Assembly: GCA_018907035.1 (NCBI GenBank)
Contig: JACCIC010000038.1
Span: 2,720,001-2,784,000 of the forward strand
Source: Sycobia sp. Sy_11
Lineage: Eukaryota > Arthropoda > Insecta > Hymenoptera > Epichrysomallidae
Reading direction: 5' to 3'
DNA length: 64,000 bases
Notes under the pieces: model-generated
Databases searched by the model: none
What the model saw: only the letters and a program-made list of their open reading frames with translations
What the model was told of the DNA's origin: nothing
Shown: in pieces, positions 45,715-58,429 of the stretch
How the letters are laid out: the number at the start of each line of letters is the position of its first letter
Position numbering within the stretch: position 1 is the first letter of the stretch
Made by a program: the position numbers and the translations under genes

Positions 45715-45715
<1 letters not shown>
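45531..45715 (-). repeat. 60-bp minisatellite, inverted units
   Basis: About three more units of the same 60-bp repeat in reverse orientation: AGTCGTCCCG, CATCGTATTCTACC and CACTTGGACATC are complements of the forward core. One unit lacks the GATGTCC part. The switch of strand is near 45531. Confidence 0.8.

Positions 45716-45718
<3 letters not shown>

Positions 45719-45775
<57 letters not shown>
45719..45775. repeat. (TA)n microsatellite, right flank of minisatellite
   Basis: About 28 TA units, matching the tract on the left side of the array. Confidence 0.9.
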
Positions 45776-45777
<2 letters not shown>

Positions 45778-45988
45778 ATAAAATGGTCGGCAAAATTTCA
45801 GCTGTTTAAAGTGGACGCTGCTTTGAAACAGCTTTTTATACGGAAGCGACGATAGGTAAATTACGGTCAATTATTTATAGAAATATAGATTTGTATATAT
45901 AAGAGTACTTTTTACTTTGATATTATTGAATTGTTTAAGAAATCAGTGAAATTATTATCTCGGGCGAAGCCGAGACGGGGCATGCTAG

Positions 45989-46578
45989 TATATGTATATA
46001 GTATAAAAAAATTCTCCTCGTGATCGGATACGATAGATATTGGAGTAATACTGTTAAAGACGAAAGGAAAATAAAACGAGACAGAGGAAGAGAACGGGTG
46101 AGGAGAGCATGGGCCGTAAGAGGGGAAGGAGAGGATGTGGGATTGGGGATAAAAGTCGAGAGGAGAGTGGCGAAGAGCGTGCACGGTGGCGGGACCTCAT
46201 CTAAAGTTACAAATTGCAATTCTTCCATGACTGTGGTTCCGATTCTGTAAAGTTATGTTACGGCGCGAAGTAAACGGAATTTATCAAGAAAGTTGGTATA
46301 ACTCCGCGCCCGCGTTGTACGACTATCGATGCAATGAAACGATTGGCTTCGCCTCATTTACTGCTTCCCTTCCTTCCCTCTCCACTAACCCTTTGTCTAC
46401 GGGCCACAATGCATCGGAGGCTTGTCTGCGCGTCTCCGACTTTTTAAAATACCATTACTGCTGTACTTTTACGAGTGTCATCCGTTTCGGTCTGTTTTTC
46501 ACGTCCCCCATTGCTTTAAAATGCTGTCGAAATCGTCTTTACACATGTCCGCGTATGTAAATATATATATGCATACTG

Positions 46579-46621
<43 letters not shown>

Positions 46622-47100
46622 GTATATGTTTATGTATGTATATATATGTATGTATACATATCTCAGATTACCATTGAGTTTACCCTACAGATATAAACCT
46701 TCACAAAACACACATTTCCAAACATAATTATCCAACAATATACAGGTTAGACATCTGCATTTTTGCAAAAATATCTGGAACACCACAGGTGAGGTTAATA
46801 TTAAAAAGCATACCGTAAATGTGTAAAGTTATAAATAAAAAGGGACTAATAAATGGGAAATTTATATATTTTTATATTTACACTCAGGAAAAATATGCTA
46901 ATATTCAATGACGATATGGAGAATCAAAAGTCCTTATTCTTCAAAAAGTTTCTATATTTATCTATTATTATTCTAGAAAGAAATCTAATTCGTTTTTTCT
47001 ATGGTTTTTACGATACTTTACCTATATCTCGAATTTTTACAATTAACTATATTGTACTCGTAAAAATATTATTAATAAAAATGAGCTTGAAATGCTGAAC
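45989..47100. other. Mixed segment with (TA)n, no gene seen
   Basis: GC-richer patch at about 46070-46560 without credible frames, then (TA)n and TATG-type repeats (about 46579-46655) and AT-rich DNA. Confidence 0.4.
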
Positions 47101-47940
47101 GTCGGGTCATTGAACATCTCGTAGTTTGGGCAAAACATAACGGGTACTCTTGGACGCCAGGGCCGAGCTGAAAGCATTCAGCAGATGCTGCTCTTCCACC
47201 GGGCGCGTAGGTTTATCTGGAAATATTACGAGGGTTGGCGAAAACAGACATACACTTGCACGCATCTACACTCATACACAGCAGGAGCTTCGTAGTGTCG
47301 TAACGGTCGCAAGATGAGACTGTGAGCGATTTTGATACGTCCCAGGCGTCGCGTAGAAGGCGAGAGGGTGAAATGGAGGGCGGAGAGAAACAGAGACCTA
47401 CGCGGTGGCCGTATACCTCCAGATATATGAACGGGATTGCAATCATGTCCGTGCTGCCTGCGAGTGTCCTATTGGGATAATATAAATACTGTATGGTCCC
47501 ATTGGCCACTGATGCCGCTGATGCTGCCGCGCGCGAGTGCGCTCACGCACACGAACAGATATATATATATATATATACAGTCATGTATATACGCGTGCGC
47601 GTCCGTGCCGAGGAAAGGATGGACAACGTGACGGTGAAGTAGAGGGCAGTCGGGAGGAAAGAGACGTGGTAGACACGTGAAACGCGATAACCGCAAGAGC
47701 GAGAGACAGGGAGAAGAGGAGGGAACAAAGAGAATGGTGCCATACGCGCACCGGCAGAAGAGTCCGACGTTGAATTTCCGAGGCTAAGAGAGAAACAGAG
47801 ACCTGGAGCTTGTAAAGTTGTGGTTAATAGCCGCAGACGCGCAGCATGAATAATATTCCTTTGCTGAAAGACGTGTGTAAGGCGAAATTTTATGAGCTTT
47901 GCCGGTGATAAGCTCGCATTAAGGGTGATTCATCGAATTT
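47101..47940. other. Moderately GC-rich island
   Basis: Non-repetitive sequence with a short (TA)n tract near 47560-47578. Frames up to 98 codons occur on both strands with no recognised domain. Confidence 0.35.
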
Positions 47941-48724
47941 TTCGGGTTTCTTCATTTTTTTTTTCTTCTGTAGCAAATTAATCGAATGAAAGAGTTTAGG
48001 TTTACATTAATATTTTCGTTTATATCATAAATAATTAAAAATTTCTTTAATAAAATCATTACATCAATGTGCTTTATAAACAAATACTTGTCCTTTCTTC
48101 TTCTTGCTAGATCTAAATTCAAAAGAAATCGTTGATAAAATGTTTTCAAGTTGATTTTATCAACATTTCACAAAAAATTTAAAATTGATTTGAAATAGAA
48201 TTACAAACAAAATGTTCAAGATTAATTAATAATTATATTCTTCCGTATAATCCGATAACGTTATTTAAATGTCTAATAACTTCATTGCTGGAAAACGACA
48301 ATTTCAAGCATAAGTTATAAAACATTCTTTGAACTTGTTAGATCAATTTCGTATAAAAATATTAAACATGTGTTTCGGATAAAATTTCTGAATGTTACGA
48401 GGGAAGGACGAACTATATAAAGAATGAAAGAAGTATAGATAAGAAATGGACAGAAAATATATCCTACGAAATCGAGAGAAAGCAAAATAAGAAAAAGAAG
48501 ACTGAGGAAATTTGTAGATGCAAAGAAATATCGGCCTTTAGAATATTAGCCAATATTCCCGGCTATCGATTCAAGTATTTACGGGGATCGAGAGTTCACA
48601 AAGATCTTACTTGGATTTGACTCAAGAAGGAAATCTCCTTTTCCTTCTCCCCCCTTACTATCTTTTTCATTTCTGCTCGTTTTATCGCTGAAGAGCCACG
48701 AAACTGGCAAAGTTGATATTCAGA

Positions 48725-48778
<54 letters not shown>

Positions 48779-49480
48779 TATATATACCGCTCTGATTCTT
48801 ATATACATTCGAAATGACGAGAATCAACAACGACACTCGCATCAAAAAAAATCTACAGATAGATACATTCGTATGTGTTTTACAGATTGTATACGGTAAT
48901 TCATCATCAAGAGAAAGTAATTACATATTCTAACTAACAATACAATAAAACAATATTTTAAATTGAACTTATTTAATTATTATATTATTTTTGAATCGAA
49001 AAGTTATGTAATACAGTCAATATAGGTGCAAAGAGTTTACAATGATTATATAATTATACGGAAGTAATGAAATCGAGAAACTCATAATAAAAGCTTAAAT
49101 TATTTAAATAAATCAAGAAAGTTTTAATGTCCCTCAATTAATTCATTGGGAAAAAAGTTTTAAAAATATATTTCAGTATTCGTTGCATTCGTGTTAAGAT
49201 AGCAGAAAAATATGAAAAGCAAAATACTATAATTTGCATGCATTTATATTATATTTATATCTAATTTCCATTCTTCGATATTAGAAGGCGCAGTAGCTGT
49301 ATCAGTCTCAAAATCAACGTGACGTCAAATTCCACTAGGTAGAAAAACTTTTAACTAGTAGTTTGGTAAAATGCGATTGAACGATATATACCGAATCGTT
49401 AAACATGAACCGGGAGAACAACAAAAGCTATTCCCTGAAAATAATCCCATAAAAATATAAAACAAACCGTGAACGTCCGA
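47941..49480. other. AT-rich stretch with (TA)n tract
   Basis: AT-rich DNA with a (TA)n tract at 48728-48785. Nothing else recognised. Confidence 0.4.
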
Positions 49481-49544
49481 CTGGCGAGTTGGTGCGCTAT
49501 GGACGAAGAACGAGGCAAAACTCAAGGGGCGAAATGAACAAAAG

Positions 49545-49598
<54 letters not shown>

Positions 49599-49880
49599 GA
49601 GAGAAAGAGATTAAACGCTTACTTTGGGCGAAATAAAGACAGGAAGAAAATCGAGAATGAGGAGGAAGCTATAATAGGTGGGAAGGCGAGGAGGGAAAGC
49701 AACGCCGCCACGCAGATTAGATAAGATTGCGGAAGAGTCTTGGTACGGTCCCCGGTGAGCCATATAGCTCCCGACCGAGAGGACCACTCCGAAGCGACCT
49801 TCGAGTTACACGACTACATAGTGTGAGCGAATACTGGATTGTAGCGTGTATCCTCGTTCCGAGTCGGCAAAATTGTAATT
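49481..49880. other. GC-richer segment with (GA)n tract
   Basis: A (GA)n tract at about 49551-49595 is followed by about 200 bp of clean mixed sequence (49680-49880). It shows no frame of 60 codons and may be regulatory. Confidence 0.35.
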
Positions 49881-51080
49881 ATAATGAATTATGCTAATTG
49901 TGTATAGTTTCCATTGATTGGTAAGTCGAACGTCTGCTATGGAAAGAAAAGCAAACTAATAAATATTTTTATTGATCTTAGAGTCTTTTGCCAAACAAAT
50001 ATAATTATTTCATCAGTTAGACTTAAGTAGCTACCCTTACTACAAAAGTCCCCGTAAATTAAGAAATATTGAAATAAATTTTATTCTGCTAGTGAGGGAC
50101 TATCCGACTATCCCGGACTATCCTCTTTAGCAAAACTTTTCTTTACCAAGAAAATTGATTTTGATTCTTAAATATCAAATTCTACGAGAGTGAACGTAAA
50201 TTAGGCTATTCTGATGGCCAGTATTATTATATTTGTTTGTAAAAATACTCTACGACCGATAAAAATATTTATTAGGTTCCACGAGGCCATGTCAGATGAA
50301 TTATGAATTTTATATGCCATAAGCTACATAGATAAAACTGTATATCATAGATTTATGTATTTTCTATAGAAATAAACATGAGCGTACATCTCTAGTACTA
50401 GAAAAATGATTGATCATTTTATTGCTCTTTACTAGAAAGGTTATAAAAAATGATGTAATTTTTCAAAATTTTCGAATACTACGTGTGTAAATAATAAATA
50501 ATAAATTTCATCTAAAGTTTCAAATATCGAAAACTACATTTGCTATTTTTTGAACGGTTAATATTTAATGCTTGATTTGAGCTCAACTATAGTCGGAACT
50601 ACTTTTACTACATATTTATTATTTTCTACTGCATAGTACATGAGGAAGTAATGTTATAGTATTATATGGTCTAGGCAAAAATTTAACAGAAGTGATTGCA
50701 TTGATAAATATCTATATAGAATGTTTAATGAGTTAGTTCGTTTTATAAAACTTTAATTAAAACGAAATACTAAAATGTAGGTTGTCAGTGAAAATCGACG
50801 TTATTATGTTTAGAAGAACAAATGACAGTCTTTTTAAAAATTTTTAGAATACCAACAACATCATCTATAAGCCAACAGCTTTTAAATATATTTTGGAATT
50901 AGAAAAAACAGTTTATTTCATACAAGAAAATTGCGAAGCAATATTTTTTAAAGTAGAAAAATCCTTTTTTATCAGTAATCTAGAAACACTTATAGTTAAT
51001 TAGATAAAGATAGGAATGATGCCATGAATGTTTTACAAGCTGAATAAAATTTGTTGGAATATTATAAATTTATAGTTACG
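49881..51080. other. AT-rich stretch, nothing recognised
   Basis: A short direct repeat of GACTATCC (three copies near 50099-50122) is the only pattern noted. Confidence 0.4.
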
Positions 51081-51480
51081 TATCTGTATTAAACACATCA
51101 GACGCCCAGAACAGAGAAAAGGAAGACCGACTCTACAGCTAGAGCGAGAGACGGAACGAAAAAACCCTTTGGGAAGGTGTGCGAGAGAGAGGGCATAGGA
51201 TGAGACAGCCTGTAAGCAAACCGTCGTGATGTAGAGCCAAACAAACTTTTCTAATACCGCGTCGCCCGTCCTGGATTACGCCGGAGATTGAAACGTACTG
51301 GTATATGTGTATTTGCGAACGCTACTGTGGCGAGCGGACACTGAAGCTATACCTCCTGGATCCTCTGGGGAGTGGAGAGGAGAGGGCGACTTCTGGACTT
51401 TCTCGTTAAGGCGCCTTATCGCACTTTTGTTTTTACCCTTCGCCTCGTAGTGTCCAGATGCCCTTGTTATGTCTTTGTTA
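51081..51480. other. GC-richer segment, no gene seen
   Basis: Non-repetitive, no convincing frame. Confidence 0.3.
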
Positions 51481-53930
51481 GAATGGAAATTTGCCGATTT
51501 TTACTCCTTTCTTTCTATTATTTTATCTTTTCGGTTTAGGGACTCTGGCTCATCAAACAAAAGACATTACTTTTTGTATCTTTTACACGGTTTATAAAAT
51601 ATACAAAAAATTTCGCATGGCTATGAAATCGTGTGTATTTTATACAATTTTCCTTAGATACGATGCATACACTTTTCAATATTTTGTTATAACAAGATGC
51701 GATGAAGGGTATAAGGAGATAAAATTTATTTTTTATAATTATGAAAATAATAATTAAAAAGTATGATACGTATGTAATGAGAATGGAATAATCGAATAGC
51801 CTTTAAAACAAAAAATTAGTAAGGAAATTTGCTTAACTCTTTAAATCATAGAATTACCGTAAGGAATCTACTCTTTATGTAAACTTTAAGGAATCTACAA
51901 TGCATTTACTCTTAGAGGCTTTTCAGGTCGCTCAGTATGAATCTGAAATAAGACTTTTAAAATCTAAAATATAAGTAGATGTCGGATGAAAAATCGCGGT
52001 TCACTTTAACGATAAATGTGCATTTCGACTAAACTATAATCAACCGGTGAAGCTTCTTTAATGTGTCGGTAAAGCTTCTTTAATTAGACTGAAGTTTATA
52101 AATTAGTTGTAGGTAGAATTACTGATGTGACCATAAAAAGTTTCAATGCCAAGCATTTTAAATGTATTTTAGTTATCAACAATTAGTATATGATAAATCT
52201 GAAAATTTTAAAATGCCGAGAATGTCAACGCTGATTCGCTGGAAGAAATGAATAATAAAAATTAACCAAAAAATTGTACCAACAAAATATAGCACTTACT
52301 TTAAAATTTTTGCTTCAAATCAAAATTACGTGTTTATTTATTAAAGTCTAAAAAATCTAAAATAACTCTAAATGCAATTTATATTGAAATAAAATAACAT
52401 TAAATTAAATTATTTCTAATGATCCCATGTTCAATGAATTTATTTTGAATAAATAAAAATAAATTCCGTCGAAAGGGTCGAATCTTGACAGAGGAAGAAG
52501 GGAAATACTGTTTCGATACGTATATAGGACTAAAATTTCATATAGCCATTATGATGATAGCCTACACGCGGGGCACCCTTCATATTCATTAGGGTGGTTG
52601 TCTAAGACTAGCAGAGGGGACTACTCTTAGTAAGATATATTTCGTTAATATTTGGACTGGATTAGCCATTTGAATTATATTTTTAGTTCAAAGAATTCCG
52701 TAACTAACGGTAAGTTATTTCATTTTCGAAGCAAATTTTATTTTAATATCGATATTTCTAGTCATTTCTTTATTTGTTAAGCAGAATGTAACAATTAGTT
52801 AGATTGAAAATGAAATATATTGTTTTTATATTTGTTTTTTAAGATATTTGTACCATAATGTCTATTTAAATTGTTATGTTAACTATGTGTATGAATGATT
52901 TTTATAAGCATACTAAACATATTTGTTGTATCCTGAAAAAATACAACAATAAAGTCGTTGATAGAACTATTGACACATGTAATATCATTCTTATGTTAGG
53001 TCAGTGAAAAAATACTGTGTTAGAGAAAACAATTATTTGTAAGGCGGATAAACGTCTCGAAATGTAGTAAAAATAGTAAAAGCAAATAGAGGAATTTAAA
53101 GCACAAAAGATAGATGCCTGCTTTATACACGTAAAAACGAACAACGACAATTGATTTGAATAATGTATTATCTGAATAAAAACGATTATTTTCACAAATG
53201 ATCGATACACATGATCAAATAGTATAACTGGTATGATATAAATAATTTAAAAACAGAAAAGAAGAATTTCGTATAGGGCATTTAATTCTATTAAAAATAC
53301 CGCTAGAATTCAATATAAAATTTACCTTCTTCAGCTATCGCGGTTTATTGTTTTTACAAGTTTTCATATGCAAATTATAGCGACTGATACTATGCGATGT
53401 TTACTTATCTATATTTATTAGTGAAAAATCATTATGAATTAGTCAGTGAACTTAGTTTTTTTGTATAGAGAATTCGATCGTTAAAAATACAAATTTTACA
53501 ATTATTTGCTAAACTATTCCTTGAGAAGAATAGAATAAGAAAGTGGCTTGAACCGTCGACATGAAAATGCAATTGATTTTTATTTATTCCATATACCATT
53601 TTGTTTGAGTATATCTATTGGTCAGTAAATCCATATATAAATGAAACTTATGTTCAATAACGTTAAATAGCGTTACTACAAATGAGATAATGATACCAAT
53701 AAATGTGATTATTATAGTATATTATGTTATGATAAAACCGTACTAGAAATAACAAGCACAAAATAGATGATTAATAGATTGAATAATATGAAATTAACTA
53801 TGAAGCTTCTAAAAGTGTATTTGTCTATTTATCTAAAAGTTATTATGTCTAAAACTGTATATAGTAATATTAGTAGAGTCACTGTACGGAGTTGAAGTAT
53901 CGGAAGATCGTATTAATTAGTTTTTACTCA
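51481..53930. other. Long AT-rich stretch, nothing recognised
   Basis: The only frame of note (88 codons near 51491) is Phe/Tyr-rich AT translation. An 18-bp near-perfect direct repeat lies at 52045-52062 and 52067-52084. Confidence 0.4.
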
Positions 53931-55035
53931 GCAAAATGTCGGTAAAGAAAATAGAAAAAATTTCGTTAATGATCAGGACTAAATTTTATCTTGGTAGGCG
54001 AAGAACAGTAAATCCATTACATCATAAAGATTCGGGGCGTCGGCAGTGCACAATTGAAAGTTTAATTACAGGCATTAAAGTGCCGAGACTTATTCGACTA
54101 CCGGCGAGCAAGTCTCCAAGAAGGTACGGAGGGGGACATCGCCCCTTTCCCATTTCCAACTCGGCCAAGAGAAACTTGGTGGTAGCGCGGCAGCGACTTG
54201 AAATTTCATTCGAGCCGCCGCAGTCTGAACCAGCGCAGCATCCCAAGACTCGCGCGGAGGATGTCCTGACGAGCATAACCGCAGGCTGTCTCCTCGGAGT
54301 GAGGAACGGCGACGCTGCATAGTTGCCGCGACCGCCGCCCAGGACGGAGGTAAACAGCGACGGTGGGCTCCTGCTGCTGCCGCTGTCGCTACTGCTGAGG
54401 TGAGCTTGGAGGGAAGTCACCGACGCGGCCTCCCCCTCGAACGAACGCACGGCCAGCCCCGAAACCGGGGCGAGAGAGAGAGAGAGAGAGAGCGAGAACG
54501 CGTGGCAGCCAGAGGAGGGGTTGACCGGGCGCTACAAGGGGCCAGTATTTATGCACATTGTTGACTGGCATGTGGATTTATGCACGTCCGTTATATTATG
54601 CGTCCTGTCGTCCTTCGTGCGGAGTCGGGGCACGCGGCCGGGTGCGGTGCCGCGCGTCTCGAGCGAGCGGGCAACAAATGCGATTCGCCGAGGTCCGCTC
54701 GCCGAGCACGGGTCGGCCGCGGGCGCACCGCGCCTTGCCCCACGAACTTTTGTTCGCCTCGGCTCGCGGGGGAGGAGCTCGCAAGAGCGGCGATCGCTCT
54801 TCTATTTTGCTTCTTCTTTCTTTTTTTGTTTTTAAAGCAGCCGCTCGCTGAATTTCATTTACATCCCGACGCGGCGGTCGCGGAAAGCGACACGGAACGA
54901 GGGGGTGTGAATTTCGCAGGAACTAAATTAAAACCATATACTCTAACGGAACTAAACACCGGTATGGTTCAAAGTCTGCGGCGATTTACTTTTTTGCCGT
55001 GGGGAAAGGTGGGCCGGTAAGCTCGCTTGTATTGT
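53931..55035. promoter_or_regulatory. GC-rich island, possible regulatory region
   Basis: One of the largest CpG-rich blocks. Overlapping frames up to 146 codons on both strands are Arg/Ser/Pro-biased with no recognisable domain, and no splice-site pattern supports an exon. A short (GA)n tract lies near 54474-54492. Confidence 0.3.
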
Positions 55036-55805
55036 CTACTTCGTAGTTCAACTTTAGTCGAAAAATTTTATCGGAAGAGTTGCACGGAAAATTCGCTTAA
55101 TTTGAATTGTAGCCAGGCCGAGACGTTTATAATGACATAACTTTCAAATTAATCTTTTTTTTAGCGAATAATTGTTATAGTTCTTATATATTGCGCAACG
55201 GAATTAATGTGCCATTTCAAGAATGTTAAAACAATTCTGATATTTAACGATCGATTAATCCATTTCATAATGTCTTCGTAGAGTTAATCTGATTTTTTAA
55301 ATTTCATATTTCCAAAGTATTTAATCTTTTTCAGACTTGGCGAATTTATTTCGGTACTTTGAACAAATTTTTCTATCGATTCCTAGAAAAAAAATATTCT
55401 ACCAGGATTTCTTTGTCATTATTACAGCCTGTTGAAAGAAAATTGTACAAAATACGATGAAAATTATATTTTCATTCAACAAATTTTTACCTTTTTGTAA
55501 AATGCAAGATTGAAATAGAATATTATGTCAGAATGTTAGCAGAAAGAAGATCAGGTATTATACAAAATTCTCATAAACATTTTCTACACTCTCTATTATT
55601 GAGTATTGATCCTGTCTATGAAATGATGTGACCTATATACAAATAATAAATAATATTAGGTGCGCTATATTGTTTTGTGGAATTAAATTAAATAATTGAG
55701 ATATATTGCTAAGAATATAATACCACATTTTTACTCATTATTCTTCTCCCATAGATAAATTTATCGTCTTTATATTATAACTTGTCATCGATTTTAGCAA
55801 GCATC
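55036..55805. other. AT-rich spacer upstream of ribozyme motif
   Basis: AT-rich DNA without a frame of 60 codons or recognisable repeat. Confidence 0.4.
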
Positions 55806-55874
55806 GTACGTCTAGGAATTGGTTACCTGCCGTCCTACTGACGAGCCCAGCAAGTAACTGAGGGCGAAACGTAC
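55806..55874 (+). ncRNA. Type III hammerhead self-cleaving ribozyme (candidate)
   Basis: All conserved hammerhead positions are present. Stem III: GTACGT (55806-55811) pairs with ACGTAC (55869-55874), 6 bp. C17, the cleavage-site base, is 55812. Stem I: TAGGA (55813-55817) pairs with TCCTA (55833-55837) across a 15-nt loop. The first core strand CTGACGA is 55838-55844. Stem II: GCCC (55845-55848) pairs with GGGC (55862-55865) across a 13-nt loop, with the canonical G-C closing pair. The second core strand GAA is 55866-55868, followed by A15.1 pairing with U16.1. Both ends lie in stem III, which makes it type III. Predicted cleavage is after 55812. No transposon or gene is visible around it, so host and function are unknown. 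Activity is inferred from structure only. Confidence 0.8.
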
Positions 55875-56830
55875 CAATAATATTTATTTTCTGCGAATGA
55901 TTTGTACTTATTCTTCAAAAAATTATAAGTTATATTTTGCACATATCGAGGAAAGAAGATGTTGAATGACTTAATTGTCGAAGAGATTAATTTGTCGATG
56001 TTGTACATCGCTTAATCTGTGGAATCATCCAAGGATGAATATATATATATATATATTATGTTCTTAGAAATATATCTCAATGACCTATATACACAAAAAG
56101 CAAGTTATCATTAGCATTAATAAGACTAACAAATTGAAGTACGTATTAAAATATATTTAAAATATAAAATAATTAAAAAAATTGTACATTATAAATACAT
56201 GAATAAAAGTACTTAGTCAAAATAAGATATAATTTATCAAATAATTTACAAATTCTTTTGTTCCTATTCAATTTATATAATAATATTTATTATATATGTA
56301 AAAGTAAATATCTTGAATTATATTCAAATATCAGATTGTGAATTTGCAATTATATACAAATGAAATGCTGTGTGTGTTAAAGAATAGCGAAAAAAAATTA
56401 TGAATGGCAACTAAAGTAATTTTAAATTTCTATGGAAAAGAAGACTTGAAGGTAGAAAAAATCGAGTGATTCTTCTTGTATGCACTGAAAGCTAAAAGAG
56501 AAAGAAACCAGCATGTTTTATATTTTAGTTTATTTTATCGATGGTTACGTTATACGTAGATGTCATATTTAATACCGCCTTTTGTAGAATAAAAAATTAG
56601 TTAGTTTCTGATTTTTTACATACACATAGCAAATTTATTGTATTCCAGGCTTTCTAGCATCGTACTCATACAAATTCTTCTTAAATCCATTGAAACAATT
56701 TTGATCGTACTGTTGAGTAAGATTATTTTACATTCATTATCGTTTAAAATAAGTAACTCAGTTTATGCGCCCTAAAATAAGCACAAGATTCTTATCAAAA
56801 AAGCAGTCGCATATAAAATGCAAAGCATTT
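55875..56830. other. AT-rich spacer downstream of ribozyme motif
   Basis: AT-rich, with a short (TA)n near 56039-56056. No repeat edge or coding signal was found that would assign the ribozyme to an element. Confidence 0.4.
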
Positions 56831-57450
56831 AAGAGCCATTAATCGAATTGAGCGGTACTCGCCAATACTTCAAAATCTCGGCAGCGTGCTCGAAAACCAG
56901 GGGGAAACTCGTCGAAACTTGCGACTACCCGGCTCCCGAGTCCACGCAGTCGTCGACGACTGGGTCGTTTTGTGCGCCCCCGCCACCTCCTCCCTGTCCC
57001 GCTTCGTTTAGACGTGTATCGCCGCGACGCGACCACTGCGGGGAAGTCTAATCGCCGAACGGAAACTCCGCGAAGCGAGCAAAATCTCAGCCATATCGGC
57101 AGGGAGCGCGCGCGGGCGCGTCCGCCGCTTGGATCTGACGCGCGCGCCGTCCGTAATATGGAGTCAAGGACGCGCGCTGACGCGGAAGAAAGGCTCCGCG
57201 GGGCGGGCCGAGTGACACCACGAGCTGCTCCTCCCTCTCCCCTCCCTCCCCCCCCCCCGACCCTCCGGCCAGACCGATGGCAAGAAGATTTCCTGCCTCT
57301 CCGGGCCGGTCGATGCGTCAGCCGCGTTGTCAGCCCCACGTACTCGTCGTCCAGTTCGCTCCGCTGCCTCGGCCTGATATTGAGCGTTCGCCAGCCGGAG
57401 ATCATAGTGCGCGAGATTTTGCACTCGAGAAATATCAATCTAGTTATTGT
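56831..57450. promoter_or_regulatory. GC-rich island, possible regulatory region
   Basis: Strongly CpG-rich. Open frames of 187-199 codons on opposite strands overlap almost completely, which is typical of chance frames in GC-rich DNA. Neither has a recognisable domain. Confidence 0.3.
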
Positions 57451-57977
57451 TTTTAAAAATAATTTTCAACCCTTAGAATGTATGCCTCCGTGGTTTTGTA
57501 AAATAACGTTTATTTTGATAGACTCAGAAGGTTGAACGTGAATACACTCTCGTGAATATTAATTGGTCATTTAAAGCAGTGCCAGTAAATAATTATTGCA
57601 TGAGAGAAACGTTGAGAAAATTATTTCTGTTATATCTTTTAGATTCTATCTAATTCCAATCTTTCTCATGGACATCGATCATCATATTAAAAGGATCGAG
57701 CGCCTTAATTTACAAAAATAAAATGCATATGTTCTATGTACTACTTGATTTTATTATATATGAGAAACAATACGAGAAAGTCATTTAAATAAATTACGAC
57801 GATACGAACTCCTCTCTTTACGAGATGATACGCTATTAATTCTTTTATTAGAAAAGAAACGCGTATACAGAACCCTCGACGTATTTCCAGGTCAGACTAG
57901 ATGTTTTATTCATGAATGTTTAATCGCCAGATCTGAATTAGTAATTTATTATTAACTCTTATATGATTATCTAATAT

Positions 57978-58012
<35 letters not shown>

Positions 58013-58429
58013 TTGATCTTTCGAATTTATCTAAATTTCCTTAACTTTTACCGATATGGGAATGAACTGCTTGTTTTTATAGTCGAAAAGTTGCATAGAA
58101 AATTAAGAAAATAGCTAGACTTTCTGTCTGGAATTTAATAAATTTTTTTTCTCAATGTCAATTTAATAAAAACTTTTCTCAATGACGAAAAGAAAAACGT
58201 GTTTCCTAGTCAGTATTTTTCGATCAAAAGAATTAAGGAAATTTTTAGTCTTTATATCATTTTATATACATGTGTACCTGTACATACATGTATATGAACT
58301 TGCAGTTTATTCCAACATTAAAACTAGATTAAAAAATATATTTATTATATTTGTTATAGTTCCTGTTTATATAGCATTATGATGTTAAGGGATATACGAT
58401 CATACGCAAAGTAAAGTATTATCATCGCA
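57451..58429. other. AT-rich stretch with (TTTA)n
   Basis: AT-rich DNA with a (TTTA)n tract at about 57972-58012. A 66-codon frame at 58182-58382 is hydrophobic AT translation and not called. Confidence 0.4.

Larger units (their letters stand above)
44587..45988 (+). mobile_element. Composite repeat with Helitron-like 3' end
   Basis: Order: a unique block (44587-44932, shared in inverted orientation with 8386-8807), a (TA)n tract, a 60-bp minisatellite array (45001-45715) with a switch of orientation, a second (TA)n tract (45719-45775), about 200 bp of AT-rich sequence, and an end at 45988. The last bases form a hairpin (TCTCGG 45958-45963, CCGAGA 45970-45975) followed by 9 nt and CTAG, with T as the next base. 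This is the layout of Helitron 3' termini. Non-autonomous Helitron/Helentron relatives (such as the DINE-1/HINE group) often carry internal tandem repeats. No Rep/helicase coding sequence is present, and the 5' end is uncertain. Confidence 0.5.

Noticed and set aside
53936..54322. 128-codon frame as an exon
   Set aside because: It crosses from AT-rich into GC-rich DNA with a composition shift, and no homologous domain or splice signals were seen.
56839..57535. Overlapping 199- and 187-codon frames on opposite strands
   Set aside because: Almost fully overlapping antisense frames in a CpG-rich island, Arg/Ser/Pro-biased, with no family resemblance.
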